From Pseudomonadales bacterium (GTDB taxonomy: Bacteria; Pseudomonadota; Gammaproteobacteria; Pseudomonadales; Azotimanducaceae), in the NCBI GenBank assembly GCA_029251375.1, contig JAQXDL010000005.1, forward strand, positions 1 through 49,459: DNA of 49,459 bases, read 5' to 3'. This document shows positions 38,369 through 48,254 of the stretch, one piece after another (the stretch's first letter is position 1; each line of letters begins with the position of its first letter). The notes beneath the pieces are model-generated. The model had not been told where the DNA came from and searched no databases. It saw only the letters and a list, made by a program, of their open reading frames with translations. The position numbers and the translations under genes were made by a program.

Positions 38369-38422
38369 AAAACCAAAACCGAACTATCGTTTAAACCTCA
38401 CTAAAATATGCCTATAGTTTTT
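38369..38422 (+). promoter_or_regulatory. promoter B of the exported-protein locus (inverted twin of 36431-36484)
   Basis: TTTAAA (38390-38395), a 17-bp spacer and TATAGT (38413-38418). The 29-bp block 38369-38397 and the 20-bp block 38403-38422 are identical to promoter A on the opposite strand, and homology continues weakly to TTATG-GGTTCAAC before the start codon. The identity of both upstream and core elements indicates co-regulation. Confidence 0.78.
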
Positions 38423-38448
38423 GTCCACCTACTCTTATGGGTTCAACA

Positions 38449-39306
38449 ATGAAAGCATTTTATGTCTTAATGATATCACTTTTACTTATTACGGGTTGCT
38501 CGCAACCTACCAACGAAACCGCTGAACAACAGCAAGTACTGGCAGCAGCCGATGCTGCGACTACTATTCAGCCTTCTGGCTACTACGAATACTTGTGGTG
38601 CCAAAATGGTGAAAATTGGTCCAATGAAGCAATGACCACTTTGGTTGCAGATTGGAATGCCGAAATAGACGAACTTGGTGCCAAGCCTACAGCTGCATTT
38701 GGATATGTTCCCCGGGGTTGGGAAGATGATAATTTTGATGCGTTGTGGGTAATTAACTGGCCTAGTAAAGAGGTGATGGCTGCGGGTTGGGCGGAGTATG
38801 CTGCGAACGACGTACAGACTAAGGTCGACCGCAAAAACCCTGGCGTCATATCTTGTGGCGCGCAAACCGGTGTTGACCGCTTTCCTGAAATATCCTACAC
38901 ACCAAAAGCTATACCAGCGAGTTTTGATTCTTCGCAATCACCCTACTACATCACGAATCAGCTGTGCTCTTTTAACCCGGGCAAGTCTGCCGATGATGTC
39001 CGCGATATAATAAGAGGCCAGTTTTTGCCTGCCGTAGAAGCAGTTGACATGGCTAACCCCGAATCTACCTATTGGTTTCGAATTGGCCGCCCTGATTACA
39101 CGCCGCTTACCGAATACCGCCATGATTTTAACTGGGTAAATATCTGGCAAAACGCCGAAGAGGGTGAAGCATCCAACGCTGCCTTTGCAGCATCGGACGC
39201 CGGTAAATCTGTGCAAGCGGCTTTCAATGAAGTGGCAACTTGTGTGCCCGAAGTGGCACAAGCTTGGGACGGTTGGTTCATTAGAACTGGCGCGCCTCGC
39301 AGCTAA
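38449..39306 (+). CDS. lipoprotein with two repeated domains (unknown family, member C)
   Basis: A 285-residue lipoprotein: signal segment AFYVLMISLLLITGC with acylated Cys 17, followed by SQPTNETAEQQQ. An in-frame ATG at 38437 would add four residues. The mature part has two domains of about 100 residues. The first runs from YLWCQNGENWSNE to VISCGAQ, the second from QLCSFNPGKSADDV to VATCVPE. A W-rich strand is conserved in both (DNFDALWVINW and HDFNWVNIW). The C-x-F-N-P-G-K-S motif ties it to the proteins at 34852 and 39481. It is the first gene downstream of promoter B. The export route is clear, the function is not. Confidence 0.75.
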   Translation: MKAFYVLMISLLLITGCSQPTNETAEQQQVLAAADAATTIQPSGYYEYLWCQNGENWSNEAMTTLVADWNAEIDELGAKPTAAFGYVPRGWEDDNFDALWVINWPSKEVMAAGWAEYAANDVQTKVDRKNPGVISCGAQTGVDRFPEISYTPKAIPASFDSSQSPYYITNQLCSFNPGKSADDVRDIIRGQFLPAVEAVDMANPESTYWFRIGRPDYTPLTEYRHDFNWVNIWQNAEEGEASNAAFAASDAGKSVQAAFNEVATCVPEVAQAWDGWFIRTGAPRS

Positions 39307-39480
39307 ACCCCCTAATAAAACTGGAATAGGGAGAGACTCTGTTCCAGCAATCAGCTTGTCGTTTTATTCGGCCGAGCAACGCGGAGTTGATGCTAGACCC
39401 TGCTCAGTGTGTGAGATCGAAATATTGAGACACCGGTCATTGTAGACGGCGGTAACTACTAATAAAGAGAGGTAATAAAA

Positions 39481-40248
39481 ATGAAAAGTTACAAACTTTT
39501 ATCAATCGTACTGAGTCTGTTGCTAACCGGCACGGTATTTGCCGAGCAAGCAGAAGATCCGGATAGATTTCAAATTGAAACAATTCAATTGAAGTTTAAA
39601 CCCGGCAAGGGTTTAAACGACATAATGGATCTAAGAGAGAAATTCGCGGACTTTGCGAAATCAGGAGATCTGAAATATAGTTCGCGCATATTGATACCCT
39701 GGGCGGTTAACAACGCGGCGCTGCCTAGTAGTCGAGATTGGGATGCGCTTTGGGTGGGCTTTTCTCTAAACACAAAAGAATACGCCAACACTTTAAGTTA
39801 CTACTTAAAAAATGGCGATGCATTTAATGCAGATTTTGATGCCGTGAGAACTAATGTAGGTACTAATCTCTCGCATGGGGAAACCATTTTTAGTGGCGAG
39901 CTGGCACCTATGGGCGAAACTGGCGTCGTACTGTTCAGAACCTGTAAATTGAACGATAAACAAACGATGGATAATGCTAAAAAAGCGATGCTGGCTATGT
40001 CAGAAAAATTGAAAGCTGGTGGATCTAAGGGCGGAACTTACTTTTGGAATCCTGGGCCTGGCGCCGCACCTTCCATGGAAGATTCATTCCTAATAACTCG
40101 ATGGTTCCCAAGCGTTGAAGCTTGGGGCGATTCTGCAATGGCGTACGAGAATGGTGACATGGCAAAGGTAGAGGCCGGTGTCAGCCGCGTGATGGATTGT
40201 TCAGCGTTTCGATTGTACTTAGATTATCCTTATTACTGGGAAGGATAG
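39481..40248 (+). CDS. exported protein with two repeated domains (unknown family, member D)
   Basis: A 255-residue protein with signal peptide 1-21 (LLSIVLSLLLTGTVFA, then EQ). Domain 1 starts at about residue 31 with ETIQLKFKPGKGLNDIMDLR and contains the RDWDALWVGF strand. Domain 2 starts with FRTCKLNDKQTMDNAKKAM and ends in VMDCSAF. The motifs align with members A and C. The ATG follows AGAGAGG. A 174-bp gap separates it from the lipoprotein gene, so the two are probably one unit. A strong terminator follows at 40260. Confidence 0.75.
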   Translation: MKSYKLLSIVLSLLLTGTVFAEQAEDPDRFQIETIQLKFKPGKGLNDIMDLREKFADFAKSGDLKYSSRILIPWAVNNAALPSSRDWDALWVGFSLNTKEYANTLSYYLKNGDAFNADFDAVRTNVGTNLSHGETIFSGELAPMGETGVVLFRTCKLNDKQTMDNAKKAMLAMSEKLKAGGSKGGTYFWNPGPGAAPSMEDSFLITRWFPSVEAWGDSAMAYENGDMAKVEAGVSRVMDCSAFRLYLDYPYYWEG

Positions 40249-40259
40249 AAAAAGTTAGG

Positions 40260-40286
40260 TTTAGGGGGATCTTATATCCCCCTAAA
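40260..40286. terminator. bidirectional terminator between member D and the Rieske gene
   Basis: TTTAGGGGGAT-CTTAT-ATCCCCCTAAA is a perfect 11-base stem flanked by T-rich sequence on the plus strand (TTTATT). It lies between two convergent genes. Confidence 0.85.
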
Positions 40287-40325
40287 TTTATTGATCACAT
40301 TTCACTTTTTTTCGCGTCTTATTGA

Positions 40326-41567
40326 TTACGTTATTTTTTCTAGAGGCGACAGCCCTAACACTTCTCTAAAGGTCTTGTGGAAATGGTGCAGTGGCGGCTC
40401 ATTTCGTCCAAAGGTCACAAACTCTAACAAACCGTTTTGAGCCGTTTTCTGTTGGAACTCACCCATCAAATAGTCCTCCTGCTCAATTGTACTGGTAAAA
40501 ACTTCCATGGTTGCTGCCAGCGTAGGTATCGATCTGTTATCAGGGTCATAGGCTGTATCCGCATTGACCTCTTGCAACGTGCCCGCCTCTCTCGCCGCCT
40601 TTTCCATATCTATAATTTCTTGAGAGTAATAAGCAAAAACCTGTGATGTCGAACGGCCGGCATTGTCTGGGTCCGGGTACATTTTGACGATGGTGCAATT
40701 ATCTTTTCCTGCAATCAATGTGATATTGGGGAATAGATAATACAGAATGAAGGCTGAGCCGACATGGATATCCCATTCATCCTCTGGCACCTGTTTATAA
40801 TCTTGCAGGCTTGCCGCAGCGGTAACAAAACGGTGATGCCGACCAAACTCTTCCAGATGTAATGTATTGCCTGGGATAATTTTCGCCAACGTGTTTTTAT
40901 GAAGTTTGGCAAAGTGATAGGTTTCACCAAAGGTATCGTTCGCCAATTTCCAATTGAGATTCATGTTGATGGTCTTAACCCCGCCATGAGCCAAATCGCC
41001 AAGATTGTAGGAGGCGAGCTCCTTCGCAAGTGTTTCACCAAGTAATTCGTCAATGTCTAAACGTCCGTCTGGCTGCGGATGAACCCAGAGTAGGCCATCG
41101 CGCTCGACCGCGGGTAACTCAATCAAACCATTACAACTTTTGTCGACCGGGCCAAAATGATCTTCATCGGGTATAGCGACCAGATCGCCTTTGTTCGAAT
41201 AACTCCAGGCATGGAATGGACAAGTAAAAACGTTTTTACGGCCTCGGGTATCCTGTGCAACACGCACACCGCGATGTCGACAAGCATTCAAGAAAGCATG
41301 AAAAACACCGTCCCTATCACGCGTCGCTAATACAGGTGTACCAAAGTCATCGATCGTCAGGAAGCTGCCGGGTTCGGCGAGGTCGCCGGATAAGCCAATG
41401 AGCTGAGGATGATTCTGAAATAACAGATCCCATTCTTTCGCGGCAATTTCTGGGCAAGCATAGGCGGAGGTTGGCATTTTGTATTGCACCCCAGCATCAA
41501 TGTTTTTGCCTTCATCGACTTGTCGCATCAACTCTTTCAGAATCTCTACTTGCTTCTCTTGCTTCAT
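40326..41567 (-). CDS. Rieske non-heme iron oxygenase, alpha-subunit type
   Basis: A 413-residue ring-hydroxylase-type oxygenase. The Rieske [2Fe-2S] ligands are C96, H98, C116 and H119 (ACRHRG and CPFHAWSY). The catalytic domain has D211, H218 and H223 (DTFGETYHFAKLH), with D365 as a probable third mononuclear-iron ligand (QEDYLMGE). The substrate cannot be predicted; the family includes aromatic, steroid and quaternary-amine oxygenases. No ferredoxin or reductase gene is adjacent, so electron transfer partners must be elsewhere. A fragment of a paralogue lies at 34323-34538 in the same orientation. Confidence 0.92.
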   Translation of the reverse strand: MKQEKQVEILKELMRQVDEGKNIDAGVQYKMPTSAYACPEIAAKEWDLLFQNHPQLIGLSGDLAEPGSFLTIDDFGTPVLATRDRDGVFHAFLNACRHRGVRVAQDTRGRKNVFTCPFHAWSYSNKGDLVAIPDEDHFGPVDKSCNGLIELPAVERDGLLWVHPQPDGRLDIDELLGETLAKELASYNLGDLAHGGVKTINMNLNWKLANDTFGETYHFAKLHKNTLAKIIPGNTLHLEEFGRHHRFVTAAASLQDYKQVPEDEWDIHVGSAFILYYLFPNITLIAGKDNCTIVKMYPDPDNAGRSTSQVFAYYSQEIIDMEKAAREAGTLQEVNADTAYDPDNRSIPTLAATMEVFTSTIEQEDYLMGEFQQKTAQNGLLEFVTFGRNEPPLHHFHKTFREVLGLSPLEKIT

Positions 41568-41770
41568 ACCAGCCTACCTAATTCAAATAAGGGTTAATTG
41601 AATCGCTACGCCTGCAATGTCAAACACAGGATGGTCAAAATACTATAACGAGTAGACCTATTCGTCGAGAACGAATTTTCTTGGCCGCATCCAACTATTT
41701 TGGAGAATGAAGGGGAGGAGGCAGCCAGCATTCCGACATATAAATGGCCAGAGCCCCTTGAATTACTGAC

Positions 41771-43738
41771 TTACGACGCCGGCGCTTTGGTTTTCTTCTT
41801 GACCGCGGGCTTCTTTTTCTTAGCTGATTTCTTAAAAGCGGGTTTTGTCGACTGAACATCCTTCAGACCTGTTGGCAGCTTTACTTGGCTCTGGGTGATG
41901 AGGTCACGCAACGTTGCTTCCAACGGCGTCATAAAGGCCTGATAACTGGCTTCTTTTAGGCTCATCGCGCTTAGCAGCGTTTCCCACTGCGCGGTCATGT
42001 CCGGTGTCGTCGCCATTACCGGCAAACTATTGATTAAGCCCTTGCCGGCTGGTGTTGACCGAATCGTTTTACCTTGCCGTTGCAGAAACCCGCGGGTGAA
42101 CAACAACTCGATAATGCTGGCCCGCGTTGCTTCCGTGCCAAGGCCATCTGTTTCTTTGAGTATCTTTCGAATCTCCGCGTCTTTGACGTAGCGGGCGATG
42201 CCGGTCATGGCTGCCAGCAGGCTGGCATCGTCAAAGGGTTTGGGTGGTGAGGTTTCTTTCGATAGAATCTCGGCGGCTTCACTGCTGCAAATATCACCCT
42301 TTTTCAACACCGGCAGATGACTGTTTAGCGCCGCGTCTTGCTGGGAGTTCTTGTTCGAGCTCTTGCCTGTATTCTTTGTGGGAAACAATTGTTTCCAACC
42401 TAGCTTCAGCGATTCGCTGGCTTTAGCGATAAAGAGACCACCGGCGATGGTCAATTCAATCTGACTCTCTTGCGTCTCATGATGCGGATAGAACTGAATC
42501 AGATATTGTCGTGCCGCTAACTCGTAAACGTTGCGCTCGGCTTGGTTGAGTTTGCTGATATCCATTTTTCGCGCGGTTGGAATGATGGCGTGGTGGGCTT
42601 GAACTTTTTTGTCATTCCAAGCTTTGCTGACCAGACTCGTGTCGGCATCGGACACGGGGCTCGCCAGCGCGGTGCTGTTATTTTTAATCGCCGCTAACAC
42701 GGCACTACTTTCTTTGAGATGTTCGACCGGTAAATAACGCGAGTCAGAGCGCGGATAGGTCAGCAATTTGTGCCGCTCGTAAAGGCTTTGGCAGGTATCC
42801 AATACCGCCTTGGCACTCATACCAAATCGTTTCGCCGCATCAATCTGCAAGCTACTTAGGTTGTAAGGCAGGGGTGGCGCTTGCAGTCGTTTCTTAACCT
42901 TACTGCTGGTCACCGTGGCCGGTTGATTGGTGATGCGCGCGGTGACGTTTTCGACCAGCGACCGTGATAGCACCCTGCCCTCCTCATCTTGCCAAGGCAG
43001 ACATTCTTCGCTGGGTTGCCAGCGTGCCTTAAATCGGTCGCCGTCTTTTGTCAGCAGATTAGCGATGACCTGGAAAAAAGGTTTCGAGACAAAGTTTTCG
43101 ATCTCGGCATCGCGATTCACGACCAGACCTAACAACGGCGTTTGGACGCGGCCGACAGACAGCACACCCTGATAGCCAACTTTGCGACCCTGCAGCGTAA
43201 AAGCCCGGGTCATGTTAATGCCATACAGCCAGTCGGCTCTTGATCGCGCCAATGCCGATGTGGACAACGGAATAAATTCCCGATTATCCCGCAACTGGGC
43301 CAGCGCGCGGGTAACCGCTATTGGGTTCAAATCACTGATCAGGCAGCGTTGTATGGTGTTGCGCTTCGCGCCGTTGACGCCAAGATAGTTGATGACTTGG
43401 TCAACCAATAGCTGGCCTTCTCTATCCGGGTCACCGGCGTGCACTAGTTCGTCAGCTTCCTTTACCAGACGCTTTAGCACCGCCAGTTGCTTGCTGCTGG
43501 TCGGTTTGGGTTTAAGTTGCCATATATCAGGCACGATGGGCAGGTGTTCCAACTGCCATTTTTTGAATTTGGCATCATAGGCATCAGGTTCAGCCTGCTC
43601 GAGTAAATGCCCGACACACCAGCTGACACAATCGCCGTTGCCCACGGTGATAAACCCATCACCTTTCTTGTGTGGCTTTGGCAAAACCTCCGCGATGGCA
43701 CGTCCAAGACTGGGTTTTTCAGCAATATAGAGCTTCAT
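41771..43738 (-). CDS. topB: DNA topoisomerase III
   Basis: A type IA topoisomerase that decatenates DNA by cutting one strand. A Toprim domain starts [20 protein letters not shown], with the acidic DPDREGQ at 103-109. The catalytic tyrosine is Y328 in [13 protein letters not shown]. The protein has 655 residues, close to E. coli TopB, and ends in a lysine-rich tail ([16 protein letters not shown]) without zinc fingers. It is a single gene with no close partner. Confidence 0.96.
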   Translation of the reverse strand: MKLYIAEKPSLGRAIAEVLPKPHKKGDGFITVGNGDCVSWCVGHLLEQAEPDAYDAKFKKWQLEHLPIVPDIWQLKPKPTSSKQLAVLKRLVKEADELVHAGDPDREGQLLVDQVINYLGVNGAKRNTIQRCLISDLNPIAVTRALAQLRDNREFIPLSTSALARSRADWLYGINMTRAFTLQGRKVGYQGVLSVGRVQTPLLGLVVNRDAEIENFVSKPFFQVIANLLTKDGDRFKARWQPSEECLPWQDEEGRVLSRSLVENVTARITNQPATVTSSKVKKRLQAPPLPYNLSSLQIDAAKRFGMSAKAVLDTCQSLYERHKLLTYPRSDSRYLPVEHLKESSAVLAAIKNNSTALASPVSDADTSLVSKAWNDKKVQAHHAIIPTARKMDISKLNQAERNVYELAARQYLIQFYPHHETQESQIELTIAGGLFIAKASESLKLGWKQLFPTKNTGKSSNKNSQQDAALNSHLPVLKKGDICSSEAAEILSKETSPPKPFDDASLLAAMTGIARYVKDAEIRKILKETDGLGTEATRASIIELLFTRGFLQRQGKTIRSTPAGKGLINSLPVMATTPDMTAQWETLLSAMSLKEASYQAFMTPLEATLRDLITQSQVKLPTGLKDVQSTKPAFKKSAKKKKPAVKKKTKAPAS

Positions 43739-43911
43739 CGGCTGTTACGTGCAGGGGTAGCTGAACATCCAATGATAATACTGTATCCAGTAACGGCTTA
43801 AAAGAGAGTGCACGCCAGACAGCGCCGCAGACGGTTAGACAATACAACACTGCATCAGAGGTTCTGACCTCAATTGCTGAGCAAATTAAGATCAGAAAAA
43901 CACAACAAATG

Positions 43912-45801
43912 TTACGAGCCGATGGGATCACCATTTAACTGTCGAATTGCAAGCACGCTTGGACGCGGCGGCATCGTAGGCTGAAAATCTGGCCAGCGAG
44001 TCAATGGATTTTCAAAGCTTGCACCCGGACCGTCACCCGGATGCTGAACGGACAAAAACAACGTTTTACTGTCCGCAGAAAACTGTGGGCCGCAGACTTC
44101 AGCACCAATCGGCGCACGGAAGAAGCTGCTACCCATGCCTTTTCTAGCGCCGCTCGTCTCCACCGCCCATATACCGTCGGCGGCGCCGGTTGTATGGTTA
44201 CCATCGGTTGCAACCCATAGGCGACCAGCCCCATCCAAAGCTGCATTATCAGGACTACCAAACCATCCGTCGTCTGAGGTTGCGATATTCCATGTTGCCT
44301 CGACTGTATCGTCATTCGGGTCACCGCACTTAACCAGAATTTCCCAACGCGAACGCGTCGACCCAAAATTTCCCGCCGGCTCAACAATTTCGATGATGTG
44401 GCCATTGTTGTTATTGGCTCTGGGGTTAGCCGCGTTGACTTGCTCCGCCGATCGCTGGTGGTTGTTTGTCAGCATGATCCAGACACGACCTGTTTTTTGA
44501 TCGGGTTGCACATCCTCGGGACGATCCATTGGTGTTGCACCTAATAAATCGGCCGCGCGGCGAGCCTCAATCAGTACATCGGCTTGAGAATTAAAACCAT
44601 TTGTCTCATTCAGTGGCCCTTCGCCGAAACGCAGCGCTAACCAATCGACAACGCCATCGTAAGCAAACTTAGCAACAAAGAGGGTACCGTCGTCTAACAG
44701 ATCGGGATCAGGTTGATCTTTGCGCAAGGCATTTTTAGTCACAAATTTATAAACATAGTCAAATCGTTGGTCGTCACCCATATAAACAACCACCCTACCG
44801 TCTGGCGCGATGACAGTTTCTGCCCCTTCATGTTTGAAACGCCCTAGCGCTGATCGCTTTTTCGGCGTCGATGTCGGATCGCGCGGGTCAACCTCGACAA
44901 TCCAGCCAAAACGATTAGGCTCAGTCGGCTCCCGCTCGACATTAAATCGGTCGAAAAACTTACCCCATGAAAAGAGCGAATAACTTAAACCATATCTTGC
45001 ATGGTTTGCCGCTTCCGCATGATCGTCATCGAGCTTGCCAGTGAAGTACAAGTTAAAGTTTTCTTCTGCCATCAACCAGGTTCCCCAAGGTGTTATACCG
45101 CCGGCACAATTGTTCATTGTACCGGCGACCAGGCGTCCAGTCGGATCGCTCGACGTCTTGAGTCGATCGTGACCGGCGACTGGCCCGGACATCTGCATCG
45201 GTGATTTATGCGCTGTAATACGACGATTAAAAGGCGATCCCTGGATTGGCTGCCAGCGACCACCCTGCAATCGCAGCTCAACAATAGAGCCACCGTGCGC
45301 GGCCATTTCGGTCAGCACGTGGTCTTGCGTCATGGACTTCGGAAAATCTTTAGCGACATTGGGGAACATCAATGGCGCCGAGGTGTATTCGTGATTCACA
45401 CACAGCAATCCTCTGCTTGGATCATCATTAAGTGAAACAAAACCAATGTAGTCGTTGTTATAGCCGAATCGCGCCAACTGATCAGCTTCGCTCTGTCGAT
45501 ACGGATCGAAATCGGGCGCGCTAGCATCGAACAGATGGTCACCCCATTTGATCAATACATCGGCAGTGTATCCTGGCGGGACATGATGATTATCATCCAT
45601 ACCGCGCCCCACTTCCTGGAACGAAAAGGTGCTTTTCTTTGCAACCGGCTCAATAGTGCAGCCAGTGACGAGCGCACCTGCGCCAGCTAACAAGCCGCCA
45701 AGCACTGTTCGCCTGCTGAGGCGTGCTTGTATGATCTCGCCAATCAATGGCGCGCCCGCACCGATGGTTGGGTTTGAAGTATGGTCTTCTGGGTCAAACA
45801 T
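43912..45801 (-). CDS. PhoX-family phosphatase, Tat-exported lipoprotein
   Basis: A 629-residue member of the PhoX (DUF839) alkaline-phosphatase family, which uses calcium and iron. A Tat signal (SRRTVLGGLLAGAGALVTGC) ends in a lipobox, giving acylated Cys 48. Conserved motifs include LLCVNHEYTSAP (C134 likely an iron ligand), NNCAGGITPWGTWLMAEEN and WIVEVDPRDP. An in-frame TTG is four codons upstream, but the ATG at 45801 has AGGAG at a suitable distance. No Pho box was recognised upstream, so phosphate regulation is unproven. Confidence 0.88.
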   Translation of the reverse strand: MFDPEDHTSNPTIGAGAPLIGEIIQARLSRRTVLGGLLAGAGALVTGCTIEPVAKKSTFSFQEVGRGMDDNHHVPPGYTADVLIKWGDHLFDASAPDFDPYRQSEADQLARFGYNNDYIGFVSLNDDPSRGLLCVNHEYTSAPLMFPNVAKDFPKSMTQDHVLTEMAAHGGSIVELRLQGGRWQPIQGSPFNRRITAHKSPMQMSGPVAGHDRLKTSSDPTGRLVAGTMNNCAGGITPWGTWLMAEENFNLYFTGKLDDDHAEAANHARYGLSYSLFSWGKFFDRFNVEREPTEPNRFGWIVEVDPRDPTSTPKKRSALGRFKHEGAETVIAPDGRVVVYMGDDQRFDYVYKFVTKNALRKDQPDPDLLDDGTLFVAKFAYDGVVDWLALRFGEGPLNETNGFNSQADVLIEARRAADLLGATPMDRPEDVQPDQKTGRVWIMLTNNHQRSAEQVNAANPRANNNNGHIIEIVEPAGNFGSTRSRWEILVKCGDPNDDTVEATWNIATSDDGWFGSPDNAALDGAGRLWVATDGNHTTGAADGIWAVETSGARKGMGSSFFRAPIGAEVCGPQFSADSKTLFLSVQHPGDGPGASFENPLTRWPDFQPTMPPRPSVLAIRQLNGDPIGS

Positions 45802-45917
45802 TAGAACGGGCAACTCCTAGGGTAAAATCTAAACTAAGACGCGACGGGCAACATGGCACATCACGCGAGGTTTCAGCCGTTTTTTGAGAGATGACGACCC
45901 ACCGCGCAACAACTGTT

Positions 45918-46796
45918 TTAATCAACGACTTCAGCCTGCAGCAGCTGATAAATCACACCACTGTCACTGTTTTCCAACAATGCCAACTGACCTTCAAGTT
46001 GTATTGGATCCCACGACGTTTCAATGGCTTGTTCCGAAAATATTTCAATCACACCAGCCGGCCCACCGGGTATATGAAAAAAACAGTGCGCCGGACTGGG
46101 CGTCAACAAAAAATGTTGCTGGCCGAGCCCAGCTTCCAACGGCATCATGAAACCGGAAACTTTCACCATGTCACCGGCTTGCTGTTCGATCATCGCTGGA
46201 AAACTCACCTGCACCGCGTCGTCTGTGAAGCGCACTTTTGCCTGGGTCAAGTCAGACCAATCCAAGCCGCCTTCCAAGGGTGGTACTGACGCATAATTCA
46301 AGACACTGATACTGATGATATTAAGAAACACCGTCGCCGTATTGTCGCCATAGGAAAGCGTTACGCGATCAAGACCTTTTTCGCCGGCTTTAACGGAAAA
46401 TTCCAGGATGCCACTTTCGTCGGTGCTGCTAAACGGCGCCGCCTCATCGAGCGGTTGTAACGAACTGGTGCCCTCTAACTCGAAGTAGGGCTGCAATCCG
46501 ATGACTGGGTTGCCAGCTTGGGTATCCACCATTAGGGCGAAATTGACACTGTAGCCTTCCAATACATCAACTATCTGTCGGCCGCGTTCATCGCCATAAC
46601 CGGATGCTGAGAACACCTCAAAACGATAGATCTCGTCATCGCTGACCGGCACCGGCACACCTAGCTGACTTGCTACGTCGCTTGCGACAACATGCGGCGC
46701 CGACAGCAAAACAAAGGTTAGTAACGCGAAGGTTTTTAAAGAAAAGGTTTTCAAAGATAAGGTTAGAAAACGCGCGTTAAGTAAAAATTGTCTCAT
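45918..46796 (-). CDS. exported DUF3299-type protein of a metal ABC cluster
   Basis: A 292-residue protein with a signal peptide (hydrophobic to about 38, VVAS before DVAS). The central part is a beta-rich domain (about 55-155, with FEVFSASGYGDERGRQIVDV). The C-terminal part (about 175-290) resembles DUF3299, where VSGFMMPLEAG precedes FLLTPSPAHCFFHIPGGPAG. In other bacteria DUF3299 proteins are encoded with an ATPase and FtsX-like permease in zinc-responsive clusters, which matches its neighbours. Its direct role in transport is not known. It follows the permease by three bases. Confidence 0.72.
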   Translation of the reverse strand: MRQFLLNARFLTLSLKTFSLKTFALLTFVLLSAPHVVASDVASQLGVPVPVSDDEIYRFEVFSASGYGDERGRQIVDVLEGYSVNFALMVDTQAGNPVIGLQPYFELEGTSSLQPLDEAAPFSSTDESGILEFSVKAGEKGLDRVTLSYGDNTATVFLNIISISVLNYASVPPLEGGLDWSDLTQAKVRFTDDAVQVSFPAMIEQQAGDMVKVSGFMMPLEAGLGQQHFLLTPSPAHCFFHIPGGPAGVIEIFSEQAIETSWDPIQLEGQLALLENSDSGVIYQLLQAEVVD

Positions 46797-46799
46797 CTA

Positions 46800-48254
46800 C
46801 TACTCCTGACCACTGGCAAGTGTCGCGGGCACGTTCGTTCTATAAGCCTGCATCGCCGGCAGCGAAGCAGTAAAGGCGCCCACTAAAAGCATCCCCAATA
46901 CAAGCGCGAACTCGCCATTCACCCAAGTCCAGCCGCTGAATGCGAGCCCTTGCCCAGCGCCTAACACAATGCCGAGCAGGCCCATGCCGCCGTGCGCAAG
47001 TACAAGACCCAAAAAAGTCCCTGCAATGGTCAATAGCATGCCTTCGATATAAAGCAGATAAAAAAGTTCCCAACGGCTAGCGCCAAGACAGCGCAACACC
47101 GCCAACCCTTTTCTTCTCGCCCGCAGTGACGCGTATAGCGCAGCCAGTATCGACAAGGCTGCGCTTAGCACCAATATTGCGGCAAAGGCATTGAGCCAGT
47201 TCAAACCAACACCCACAACCTGGACCAGCCGAGCAATTTCTAACGCGGGTGCTGCCGCCTGCAGCGCACTCGTTTCGTTTACCTCTCTGGGTAGCGTCAA
47301 CATGCCAAGCGGTGATGAAAACTTAACCAATATCATGGTAATTTCACGATCGTCTTCGTGGTTTGAAAGAACTGTTGCTGCCTGTTGCCGAGATTCAGCT
47401 GTCGTATGCTCTACTGCATTGTGGGCATGTTTTGGTGGGTGTTGTCGTGGCTGCTCTAAAAAATGTTCTCGTGGATGTTCAATTTCATGCGCATGCTCTG
47501 GTTTCTCGCCCTGTCCATACTTGTCTTGAAGATTGTCTTGAAGCTCGACTTGAGGCTCGACTTGAGGCTCGTCGTGAAGTTCGTCTTGACGATCGCCTGT
47601 CTGGGCATTGTCGTCGGTCGACGCATGGTCTTGAGAGTGATCACCGTGCATCTGCCAAACACTTTCTAGCGACGTGAAAATCAATCTATCCAATACCGAG
47701 CCTGTCGCCTTCAACTGCCCCACGACCTGATAGCTGGACTGTTCGTGCCGATCGCCGCCATCCGTTAAACCATGAACACCTTCGAATCGCGAGTCGATCG
47801 ACAGATTTGTCGTTGCCGCGACCTGTGAACCAATAACCGCTTGAAACGGGGCGTGCCAGTATTCACCCGTTGCAAGTTGGGTATCGTAAAGCGCCGCAAA
47901 TTCCGTTGTTGTACCGACAATACGATAGCCGTTATAACTGTCCCCTATCGACAGCGGCACAGCCATTTTCACCATAGGATGAAGCTGCCAACGATCTATC
48001 TCAGCGAGCGGTATATTGCCGGGCGGCACATCCGCGTGGTAGACACCAGCCAGCACCAACTGAAGCGGACTGCCCTTCGCACCAATTACCATATCGATAC
48101 CGGCGGCATTGCGCGTCAGGGTCGAAGATAACTGCGCGCTGGCCAACAGCAACGTTGCGATACTGGCGGTACCCAGTGCAAGCAAGATGATATTCATCAA
48201 CGATGACAACCGCGAAAGGTTTAGATTGGCCAGCGCAAGTCGAAAAAGACTCAT
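46800..48254 (-). CDS. FtsX/MacB-like ABC permease with a histidine-rich loop
   Basis: A 484-residue permease: one membrane helix near the N-terminus (about 20-42), a periplasmic domain, and three C-terminal helices (about 345-470). Between residues 200 and 285 is a loop with 12 histidines (QMHGDHSQDH; EHAHEIEHPREH; RQHPPKHAH), rich in D, E and Q, which looks like a metal-binding spacer. Helix placement fits the MacB/LolC fold. It overlaps the ATPase gene by four bases. With the Zur box at 49081 a zinc-related role is likely, but transport direction is inferred. Confidence 0.85.
   Translation of the reverse strand: MSLFRLALANLNLSRLSSLMNIILLALGTASIATLLLASAQLSSTLTRNAAGIDMVIGAKGSPLQLVLAGVYHADVPPGNIPLAEIDRWQLHPMVKMAVPLSIGDSYNGYRIVGTTTEFAALYDTQLATGEYWHAPFQAVIGSQVAATTNLSIDSRFEGVHGLTDGGDRHEQSSYQVVGQLKATGSVLDRLIFTSLESVWQMHGDHSQDHASTDDNAQTGDRQDELHDEPQVEPQVELQDNLQDKYGQGEKPEHAHEIEHPREHFLEQPRQHPPKHAHNAVEHTTAESRQQAATVLSNHEDDREITMILVKFSSPLGMLTLPREVNETSALQAAAPALEIARLVQVVGVGLNWLNAFAAILVLSAALSILAALYASLRARRKGLAVLRCLGASRWELFYLLYIEGMLLTIAGTFLGLVLAHGGMGLLGIVLGAGQGLAFSGWTWVNGEFALVLGMLLVGAFTASLPAMQAYRTNVPATLASGQE
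47522..47585. repeat. short coding repeats in the His-rich loop gene
   Basis: On the plus strand units of the type GACTTGAGGCTC recur about every 12 bp. They encode the alternating EPQVEPQVELQDNLQD stretch of the permease loop. This may be a slippage-prone segment in which the length of the loop varies between strains. Confidence 0.5.

Noticed and set aside
45802-45917. A Pho box before the PhoX-type phosphatase gene
   Set aside because: A partial TGTCAT was seen but no second half-site at the right spacing.
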